Assembly: GCF_030540765.1 (NCBI RefSeq)
Contig: NZ_JAUOEL010000009.1
Coordinates: 248,001-312,000, forward strand
Direction of reading: 5' to 3'
DNA length: 64,000 nt
Source: Flavivirga jejuensis
GTDB lineage: Bacteria; Bacteroidota; Bacteroidia; Flavobacteriales; Flavobacteriaceae
Below are positions 28,885 to 35,981 of this stretch, one piece after another; within the stretch, counting starts at the first letter, position 1, and every line of letters starts with the position of its first letter. The translations under genes were made by a program, and so were the position numbers. The notes under the pieces were generated by a model that was not told where the DNA came from, ran no database searches, and was given only the letters and a program-made list of their open reading frames with translations.

Positions 28885-29999
28885 ATGGATGAATTTGAAA
28901 TGGATATGTTACCTCCTAAATATGAGGTAGAGAACCTAAAAATATTAAAAACCTAAAACAATACCAGTAGGGCTTTGGGTGAGCTTAAAGGTGAGATCAA
29001 AAAAATTCCAGACTCTCAAATTCTAATAGATACCATATCATTACAAGAGGCAAAGGATAGCAATGAAGTAAAAAACATAGTAACTACGGATGATGAATTA
29101 TATCAAGCTGATATTGACACTAAAAATATACCACAAGCAGCTAAAAAAGCACAAAATTATGCAAGCGCATTAAAATTAGGATATTCGATTATAAATGTGA
29201 AAGGTATTTTAACACTTAATGATATAAAGAAAGTACAACAACTAGTATCTACAAATCATCCCATACGAAAAGTTCCTGGCACTGTACTTAAAAATCCAAC
29301 TACACAGAAAGTAGTTTATACACCACCACAGAACCACAATCAAATTATGGAACTGTTAAGTAATTTGGAGGAATATATCAATGAGCCTAATTTTCATGAT
29401 ATAGACCCACTTATAAAATGCCAATTATCCATTATTAGTTTGAGAGCATACATCCGTTTTATGATGGCAATGGAAGAACAGGTAGAATACTTAATATGTT
29501 CTACTTGATTCATCAGGAGTTATTGGACATCCCTATACTATATTTAAGTAGCTTTATCACAAAAAACAAAGTTGACTATTACAGGTTATTACAAGAAGTC
29601 CGCACAGAACATAAATGGGAAGAATGGATAATGTGGATGTTAAAAGGTGTTGAAATTACAGCCAAAGAAACCATTGGCGCCGTTAATAAGATTAAAGATT
29701 TGATGGATGAATATAAACACAGAATACGAGACAACTATAAATTCTATAGCCATGAGCTTATAAATATTCTGTTCAAGCATCCATATACCAAAATTGACTT
29801 TATAGAAAGAGAGTTAAAAGTACATAGAAACACGGCAAGCACATACTTAAATGCTCTAGCTGAAGGAGAGCATGCTTTTTTAACTAAAATTAAAGTTGAC
29901 AAGAATAGTTATTTTGTCAATGATAGGTTGTTACAGATTTTAACAGATAATAAAATCTCAACAATACTACTGACAAATCAAAATCATCAAAATATATAA
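28885..29999 (+). pseudogene. Fic-family AMP-transferase, inactivated
   Basis: A Fic/DOC gene with several lesions. It begins MDEFEMDMLPPKYEVEN, hits an in-frame TAA before RALGELKG (28954-28956), runs to ISLQEAKDS (the region before the inhibitory helix), then a frameshift near 29425 moves the frame. The Fic motif HPFYDGNGRTGR is intact at about 29452-29487 but in the frame of the downstream part, preceded by a TAG where CAG would be expected. The downstream frame continues to a winged-helix-like C-terminus (KIDFIERELKVHRNTASTYL). Two stops and a frameshift imply loss of function. Confidence 0.85.
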
Positions 30000-30094
30000 G
30001 AACCTCTTTCACCTTTTTTTGTAATTATTGATATAGAACCTTTAGACTTACTCAAACTCTTTAAACCCCAAATTCATCAATGATTCTCTTTTTA

Positions 30095-30398
30095 CTAACC
30101 TATTTTCTTCCGTGTAACACTCTTACAATTCTGATATGATTTAAAAAAACACACGATAAAAAATGATATGTGAATTATATGGAAAACTTAATAAATCTTT
30201 TTTAATTTCATTTCGTTTTTTTCCTATTTCTGGATTCTCTTGAATTGATTTAAAGTAGGTTCTTAATCCTAATAAATAGTCTAGTGTTTTATCATTTCCA
30301 AAATGATGAATTCCATAATCAAACAGCTCATCAATATCCTCTTGGGTTTTTCTTGATAAAATATATTTATCCTTTAATTTGCTTCTTCTTAGACTCAA
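30095..30398 (-). pseudogene. ParE-type toxin, frameshifted at the C-terminus
   Basis: RelE/ParE fold, a gyrase-poisoning toxin family. The frame from the TTG at 30398 reads KYILSRKTQEDIDELFDYG to SHIIFYRVF and then stops at 30141. In the next frame the expected ending NHIRIVRVLHGRK continues to about 30095. The break lies in a run of seven A (T on the coding strand) at 30143-30149, a typical slippage site. The lost tail carries conserved residues of the family, so the product is probably inactive. It overlaps the antitoxin gene by 32 bases. Confidence 0.85.
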
Positions 30399-30600
30399 TT
30401 ATTTCATCCATTGTCTTTGTACTTTCTGTTCCTTCCCAGCCTTTTTCAATTTCTGCTCTTAAATCCTTAATAACTCTATGGCGATATATTTGATGCAATC
30501 TCAATGCGTCACAAACCAACTCACTAGCATTTTGAAAATCTCCAGATTCAATTTCATCTGAGATATAATCTTCTTGTTTTTTTGTTAAGCTTACATTCAT
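30367..30600 (-). CDS. ParD-type antitoxin
   Basis: 77 aa. N-terminal ribbon-helix-helix (MNVSLTKKQEDYISDEIESG, FQNASELVCDALRL) for DNA binding and a C-terminal helix rich in Glu/Lys that in the family wraps the ParE toxin. Intact and encoded directly upstream of parE with overlap, as is usual. Expected to repress its own operon. With the toxin frameshifted it may persist as a regulator or as an anti-addiction factor against related plasmid systems. Confidence 0.88.
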   Translation of the reverse strand: MNVSLTKKQEDYISDEIESGDFQNASELVCDALRLHQIYRHRVIKDLRAEIEKGWEGTESTKTMDEIIESKKKQIKG

Positions 30601-30622
30601 TTTACTTATTTTATTGTTTACT

Positions 30623-30654
30623 CAAAAATAACAGACTTGTCTATATTTAACAAA
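30623..30654 (-). promoter_or_regulatory. Promoter of the ParDE operon
   Basis: Minus strand TTTG (30654-30651), 20 bases, then TATTTTTG (30630-30623): a good match to the Bacteroidota -33 TTTG / -7 TAnnTTTG promoter, 22 bases upstream of the ParD start. Confidence 0.55.
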
Positions 30655-30802
30655 TATGGATAACGTCAAAGAAAAGAATCCTGAATTTGAAACACGATGG
30701 GGTGGTGAATCTGGAACCGTAATACTGACTAGCTATCTAAATCCAAAAAGTATACCTTATTCACAAATCGAACAAAACAAGGCCTTATCAAAGATTACAG
30801 AC

Positions 30803-31018
30803 TTACATGCCTGTTGGAATGATTCGAGCATTCCTTGCGAATTTAGATAAATATAAAAAATAGGACTTTAGTTCCTCTTTTCTGATATCTTTAGTATTCT
30901 TGATATCTATAAAGTTTTCAAACTGTCTTAAATCTGTTTCATAGGCTTTGATTGTTTTAGCGCTTAATTTCTTTTCTATTTTGTAATGGAAAATAAAAGT
31001 TAAAATGTGATTTTTCAT
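30803..31018 (-). pseudogene. Tyrosine recombinase, N-terminal fragment
   Basis: 71 aa. Residues 1-58 (FHYKIEKKLSAKTIKAYETD, LRQFENFI, LKSYFLYL) are the SAM-like core-binding domain of XerC/XerD-type recombinases, starting from a proper ATG. The frame then runs into unrelated sequence and stops; the catalytic domain with the R-H-R-Y residues is absent. A relic of the mobile element that brought this island. Confidence 0.75.
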
Positions 31019-31426
31019 TATTTAGGGAGGTTAATTATTGGGGTTAATTCAAATCCGCCCAGAGTACTTTTTATTTCTTGGCCTTGAATTGAAAAAAGAT
31101 ATTTAGTTTATTGTGCAAAAAAAAGAATATATATTCTTTATAAGAACTTCTGAAACTAAAGAGTCATCATTAAATAAACCACGATAGATTTGAAATCCAT
31201 AGTTTAAGAAAGAATAAAATTCTTTTTAATTTAATATTATTATACCTATGAAAGCAAGAACCCATAAATAAAGATGAGATTCAGCATTGAGTAAAAGATT
31301 ACGTGATTGATGAAAAAATCCACAAAGATTAAAGTAACTGCAATGAAATTGCGGGGCTTTAACCTTTAGCTTAAAAATAAGAACAAAAGAGTTATTTATA
31401 TCTAAAATGCAACCAAACCAGATTTA
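31019..31426. other. Gene-free stretch
   Basis: No gene seen. A small GCAAT/ATTGC hairpin near 31339-31352 precedes GGGGCTTTAA; it is too weak to call a terminator. Confidence 0.4.
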
Positions 31427-32485
31427 CTAGGGCATTTCTGGTTCTAAATTAAAGTATTTGTTTACAGCATATTCATATTGATTAATAAATATCTTTTTAA
31501 ATTCAGTAAGATTATTTTGTTCATAAAAGAGAAGCATAGCCTTTTTATAATCAGAAGCTTTCACACTTCTGTATGATAATGGACAATAACCATATTCCAT
31601 GAGAATGGCATTGCTTATAATACGTGCTGTACGCTTATTACCATCATTAAATGCCTGAATATATGATATTAAGATTAACAACAACAGTGCTTTTTCAAAT
31701 ACGTTATCTCTAGTATTCACTAGATCACACATTTGCTGCATAACGTCTACGATTTGTTGGTGCACACTTAAAGGTTTGTAATCCGTACCCCCCACTCCAA
31801 CACCACGTTTTCGGATGTTTCGTTCGACACCTAAATTTTTTATTAGAAGAGAATGTATATCTTCAATTCTACTAATTGTCAGCGGTTTTAAATAATCTGG
31901 TTCAGCTATAATGAAATCCAAAGCATCCTTATGATTAAGTAGCATTGTTGCATCTTCTCGCTTCTTGCCTTCAGCAAGTTCCCGATATTTTAAAAGTACT
32001 TCTGTTTCAAGTAAAGTGTAGGTATTACCCTCTATTTCACCTGATTTCCAAGACAAATCGATTGCCAAAATTTCTAATTCCTTTTTATATTCGCTATTAG
32101 TTAAAGGGGCAATATTTTTAGTGTACTTATCATGCAATGTGAATAAATGTTCCATTTCTTCTTTTGTGAATAGCTCTGCTTTACTCAACACTTTGGAAAT
32201 TAAGTCAAGATTAAAAGACTTCTTTGCATTACGCTCTTCTGGAAGCAAATTGTAGTATTCTTCAAGATCGACTGGAACAAACAATTCATAAGCATCAGAA
32301 ATGGAATATGTTCGAGCTTTTCCTTGCCCATTTGTTTTTATTAATTCAGGAGTCATTTTTAACAAGAGTCTCCTAATAGTACTATCACCCATTTTTACTT
32401 TTACACCTTTATGGATAGCATCTCTTTTTACTGGTTGATTAGCTAGTACAAAATCAATTATCGCTTCTTGTTTTTTATTCAACAT
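31427..32485 (-). CDS. Fic-domain protein with N-terminal winged helix; catalytic His replaced by Gln
   Basis: 352 aa. Residues 1-60 form a winged-helix DNA-binding domain (KKQEAIIDFVLANQPVKRD, STIRRLLLKM). The Fic domain follows with an internal inhibitory helix, SGEIEG near residue 148, matching the (S/T)xxxE(G/N) motif. The Fic loop reads QAFNDGNKRTAR; family consensus is HxFxxGN(G/K)RxxR, where the His is the catalytic base for AMP transfer. Residue 277 is Gln (codon CAG at 31657-31655). The anion-binding and Arg residues are kept. It may therefore be catalytically dead or use another reaction and act chiefly as a DNA-binding regulator. Its upstream region holds an array of TGCTCA sites. 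The frame is uninterrupted, which argues for selection. Confidence 0.9.
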   Translation of the reverse strand: MLNKKQEAIIDFVLANQPVKRDAIHKGVKVKMGDSTIRRLLLKMTPELIKTNGQGKARTYSISDAYELFVPVDLEEYYNLLPEERNAKKSFNLDLISKVLSKAELFTKEEMEHLFTLHDKYTKNIAPLTNSEYKKELEILAIDLSWKSGEIEGNTYTLLETEVLLKYRELAEGKKREDATMLLNHKDALDFIIAEPDYLKPLTISRIEDIHSLLIKNLGVERNIRKRGVGVGGTDYKPLSVHQQIVDVMQQMCDLVNTRDNVFEKALLLLILISYIQAFNDGNKRTARIISNAILMEYGYCPLSYRSVKASDYKKAMLLFYEQNNLTEFKKIFINQYEYAVNKYFNLEPEMP

Positions 32486-32538
32486 ATTTTGAATTATTTA
32501 CTTAACAACTCTTAATAAGTACGAATATATAAAAATTC

Positions 32539-32682
32539 TGCTCATTATTAATGAAATTACTGCTCATTACTCACTATTTTGAGCATCATTTTTATGAAAT
32601 TTGAGCAGTATTTTAGAATCATAATAAACTAATCTGCTAAATAAAGTATGAAATACTGCTCAAATCAATGGAAAACGAGCAG
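32539..32682. promoter_or_regulatory. Array of TGCTCA/TGAGCA operator-like sites
   Basis: Six copies of the hexamer or a one-mismatch form: TGCTCA at 32539, 32561 and 32657; TGAGCA at 32580 and 32602; CGAGCA at 32676. Most extend to ACTGCTCA or its complement TGAGCAGT(A), and they alternate in orientation, forming several inverted pairs. They lie 50-200 bases upstream of the Fic/winged-helix gene, whose DNA-binding domain is the obvious candidate ligand. Confidence 0.6.
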
Positions 32683-33023
32683 TATTCAGTATTTTTTTGG
32701 GCAGATTAAAAACATATAAATTAGGTCTGTAAAAATTTAGAGAAACCTCTATATTTACTATATTTAAAATAGTCGGAACAAATTCATTAAGAAGTAATTA
32801 TATCTTTATAACCTCCATCACCCGATTATTCAGAAATACCGCAAAACGAATACATAAAACCATACGTATTGCCGAATCATTTGGAATATAAACTGTGCCC
32901 TCTAGTTTGATTAGATCACAATCTGGAAAACTATCTTTTATCACCAAAAGAATTGACAGAACTGAAGACAATCAAAAAATACATATGCTAGATATGCATT
33001 TAAAAAATTTCTCTATGATTCAA

Positions 33024-33172
33024 TCGTGACCGTGACCTTCGGGATTATAAACTAACACGAAACCAGTAATCTTTATAGGTGCTTGAAGGTGTATTTAATT
33101 TGAGGTAGTTAAATAGCTACCACATGAATTAAATTGGTTTGTTGACCAATGACTCTCAATCTGAAATAAATA
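33024..33172. repeat. 150-bp direct repeat, copy B (possible att site)
   Basis: Same orientation as copy A (26067-26216) and about 6.96 kb from it. The tRNA-T-arm part is degraded here (GGGATTATAAACTAAC in place of the TTCGAA core), while the flanking tracts CTTTATAGGTG and TTAATTTGAGGT are conserved. Together they bracket the hsdM/AbiE/Fic/ParDE/recombinase island. Confidence 0.6.
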
Positions 33173-33285
33173 TGGAGAAGCTAAACTATACTCTCTTGCA
33201 GATTTTTAAAGCCTTTAGAGCTCAGTTTAGAGGCGTCAAAAATGTAGAATTCTTTTTATTCAGATTAACTAGAATTTTTGCTTAA

Positions 33286-33444
33286 ACACAACAATTGGTC
33301 TTGATCCATTTTAAATCTGATGAAGTTAAAAAAAGTGAGTCATTTGAAGACAACTATATAAGAGGAAAATATGAAGTAGTTCCTTTTTTAGGTTTTTTCG
33401 AAAACTTAAATAATATCCTTTCGAAATATGAAAATGAAAAATAA
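33286..33444 (+). pseudogene. Short ORF remnant, unrecognised
   Basis: 53-codon open frame without a start codon, ending ENLNNILSKYENEK then TAA, with protein-like composition (GKYEVVPFLGFF). It lies between repeat B and the PIN remnant. I do not recognise it; probably the tail of a lost gene. Confidence 0.35.
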
Positions 33445-33559
33445 AAAAGAGGAACAAATTGCGGCAAAAAAAGGCAAAAAGCATTTGAACAATTTAAAAA
33501 ACTCTATCGTGAATAAAAATCACCACACGCAACATACAAGAAACGGTGGCATTAATTAC

Positions 33560-33916
33560 CTAAATGAACGAATGTAAGTAATTGGCAGAATCAGTTAATC
33601 CATTTTTTCTCAAATTATCTAAAACTTCAAACTCATCTAAATCTGGATTTCTTCTATTTAAGACCAATTTCTTAAAAGCTTCTATCGCTTTATCGTGATT
33701 TAAATCAATTATATCTGCAATAAAATCATCAGCGGATTTTGCTGCCAAACCGAAAGATGCCAAATAGTCGTTTGGAAAATCTTTCAAATTATTAGTTACA
33801 ATGACATTTGCATTTGTTTTAATTGCAGCAGCAAGTACATGTCTATCTTTTTCATCAGGTAGAGTTAATCCATCAATTAAAGGTTCGTAATCGACATTAG
33901 GGTCACAGGAGAACAC
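33560..33916 (-). pseudogene. PIN-domain protein, N-terminally truncated
   Basis: 118 aa from a GTG. Contains the C-terminal two-thirds of a PIN_3-type RNase: LPDEKDRHVLAAAIKTNA with the second and third acidic residues, VIVTNNLKDFP with the fourth-site Asn/Asp, then the family's helical tail. The N-terminal strand with the first catalytic Asp and the following helices (about 60 residues) are absent upstream in any frame. Without that Asp the metal site is incomplete, so the toxin is probably dead. No antitoxin gene is seen. Confidence 0.65.
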
Positions 33917-33966
33917 AACCGTTGTACATAATATTGACCAAAAATTAGATATAGATATCTTCTGAT

Positions 33967-35244
33967 TTAATATCTTTCTGTCTTAAATGCCAATGATTTC
34001 AATTCTTGTTCAACTCGAGACATTCCATACTTAATTGCTATTTCTTTCCAATTCCCAACAGCATTTAAAACTTCTTCTATTATTTCAGTTGCTCTTTTTT
34101 CAGTTAAACGAAAAAATTCAGATACCTCCAATGCTAAATTTAAATCTAAGGAATTATCTTCATCTGAAATATTCAATTTTAATCCGGTCCCCGTTTCAAT
34201 TGGATTAATATCATAAGCAGGTGATAATATCCAACCATCATTTGTTAATAAAAACCCATGATTTCTAAGATGATCATCTGTATTGGTTACACAAATACTA
34301 AATATAATTCTTCTCCAAAGCTGTTCTAGGTCCTGGACCACATTGGCACCATTACTCTGAATAAATTCAACGAGTTCTAAATAACTGGCACCATCTGTAT
34401 GATCCTGGCCATCTGTATACCCGAGCATTGTCATAGCGGAAGCAAAATGTACTCGTTGTCCATCGTTGCTTCGATCAAATCTTTTAGTGAGAAAAGTGTA
34501 ATAATCGGATGAGAGCTTTTGTGCTTTAGATTCTGCCATGTTAACCCCTGCCATTATAGCTAATTCATAAGTTACAATTTCCCATCCTCCAATATCTCCT
34601 TGGTCATTTAGACTGGGAAATTTTGCTATCCACAAACTACCATCATTATCTATTATACTTGCTTTAGGTCTTGCTCCACCCAATGAAGCTCCTGGAGCAA
34701 TTAACATACTTAACCATTTTAAATATTGAGGATCTTCTGTAACATCATCATCTTCCAATCTTAAACTTATTTGTTCTAGTTCTCTAAGAGAGGTCCATGG
34801 AGGACTGGCCATATTTTTATTATCGTTTAAAAATGGACCTTCTTCATCCAATTTAAATCTTAATGCTCCCATTCTATGTCCATCATAAACCCCAAGTAGA
34901 TAATCTGTTTCAAATAATTTATGCTCTTCTCTTTCATTAGTTCTGGCAAGTGCAGCTTCTCTCCTACGCATTAAAATTCGACCCCAACGATCTGGCGATG
35001 AATCTAGAAATATTCCAAAATTATCTTGTTCTTCATTGAGATAATGTAGTCCGGAATATAATTGCAAACTAGGGTCTAATAACTGTGCTGGACCATTTTG
35101 CAACCAATCTCCATCATACTCAAAAGAAAATATCTCTTTACCTTTTAATCTATCAGAATGCAAAATTCCCATAAGTAAAGGTTTTTCCATGCTTAACCAA
35201 TCTGCATATACACTAATAGACCTTTTATTGTTCTGTTTAGCCAT
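33967..35244 (-). CDS. hipA: HipA-family serine/threonine kinase toxin
   Basis: 425 aa. HipA kinases phosphorylate a translation component (glutamyl-tRNA synthetase in E. coli) and induce growth arrest. Visible: N-terminal subdomain with GIFLDSSPDRWGR; the P-loop-like SLGGARPKA near residue 191 followed by WIAKFPS (ATP-binding Lys); catalytic NTDDHLRNHGFL near 317 with the base Asp; metal-binding SPAYDINPI near 343. All key elements are present, so it should be active. The start overlaps the end of hipB by 8 bases (ATGGCTAA). Transcribed together from the hipB promoter. Confidence 0.93.
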   Translation of the reverse strand: MAKQNNKRSISVYADWLSMEKPLLMGILHSDRLKGKEIFSFEYDGDWLQNGPAQLLDPSLQLYSGLHYLNEEQDNFGIFLDSSPDRWGRILMRRREAALARTNEREEHKLFETDYLLGVYDGHRMGALRFKLDEEGPFLNDNKNMASPPWTSLRELEQISLRLEDDDVTEDPQYLKWLSMLIAPGASLGGARPKASIIDNDGSLWIAKFPSLNDQGDIGGWEIVTYELAIMAGVNMAESKAQKLSSDYYTFLTKRFDRSNDGQRVHFASAMTMLGYTDGQDHTDGASYLELVEFIQSNGANVVQDLEQLWRRIIFSICVTNTDDHLRNHGFLLTNDGWILSPAYDINPIETGTGLKLNISDEDNSLDLNLALEVSEFFRLTEKRATEIIEEVLNAVGNWKEIAIKYGMSRVEQELKSLAFKTERY

Positions 35245-35563
35245 TCTTATCTATTCGTTTTGGTACTCTCGCACTTGTAATAATATTAGCATCTTGTAAT
35301 TTTCTTCCTAATTCATCATCTTTAGCAAGAAGTAGAAAATCTTTCTCTAATCCCAACACTTGCAATACAAGTAAATATGAACCAATACTTACTGTAGGTT
35401 TACCCTTTTCAATTGCAGACAAAGTTGGTCTACTAATATTCGCACGCTCAGCCACTTGTTGAGAACTGAATTTTCTTCTCAAGCGAGCTAGCTTAATATT
35501 TTCTCCCATATTATCAAGAATTCTTCTAGTCTTTGGTAATATTATTATCCTTTTTTTTGTCAT
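35237..35563 (-). CDS. hipB: HipB-family antitoxin
   Basis: 108 aa. XRE-type helix-turn-helix from about residue 19: IKLARLRRKFSSQQVAERA, NISRPTLSAIEKG. HipB dimers bind operator DNA and hold HipA inactive. The basic N-terminus (KKRIIILPKTRR) precedes the usual domain start; an internal Met at residue 19 (MGENIK) is an alternative start, but the ATG at 35563 is supported by the operator geometry. It lies directly upstream of hipA. Confidence 0.92.
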   Translation of the reverse strand: MTKKRIIILPKTRRILDNMGENIKLARLRRKFSSQQVAERANISRPTLSAIEKGKPTVSIGSYLLVLQVLGLEKDFLLLAKDDELGRKLQDANIITSARVPKRIDKNG

Positions 35564-35620
35564 AATGCAAAATATGTTTTACAAATATAGCACTTTTTGT
35601 AAATCATATTTAACATTATG
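35561..35620. promoter_or_regulatory. hipBA promoter with 60-bp symmetric operator
   Basis: Imperfect dyad centred at 35590.5: outer arms CATAATG (35561-35567) and CATTATG (35614-35620), middle arms ATATG and CATAT, inner arms TTTACAAA (35578-35585) and TTTGTAAA (35596-35603). A minus-strand TATATTTG -7 element (35589-35582) lies in the centre, and the outer left arm covers the hipB start codon. Binding of HipB dimers here would shut off the operon. Confidence 0.7.
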
Positions 35621-35842
35621 CGAATTATTTTAATAATCTGGAATTGAAAACATCGATTATATTACGTTTGCCAACTTAAAACGTGTATAGTTAATTACTT
35701 CTGATTTTACTTTCTGATAATTTGAATTAGTTTGGGATAGAAATAAGATACAATATAGAAGTTACCCTATGAGTTAACAAGTAGGGAATTAAAAACTAGT
35801 AACCATCGTTTAATGGTAAAATCAAATAGATTCTCGAGGGGA

Positions 35843-35930
35843 ATTACCCTTTTAGTTACCCTAGCCTATCCTAAAAAAGTAAATCCTTGATATCACCAAT
35901 AAAATCCAAATAGGTTCCGGAGTGAGGGAA
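35843..35930 (+). other. Degenerate att-like site C with paired TTACC motifs
   Basis: Aligns column by column with 44768-44854: two TTACC boxes 13 bases apart (TTTTAGTTACC), then GTAA..CCT.GATA, and a final GGTTxCGGAxTGAGGGA. In Bacteroidota similar paired GTTACC motifs accompany tyrosine-recombinase attachment sites. No recombinase gene is adjacent. Confidence 0.5.
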
Positions 35931-35981
35931 TTTCTATAGTTAAACTAATAATTCATAAAAAAAAACGAAATAATAACTTAA

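Noticed and set aside
30656-30850. Plus-strand 64-aa ORF between ParD and the recombinase fragment
   Set aside because: It overlaps the ParD promoter, lies opposite the end of the recombinase fragment, and has no recognisable motif.
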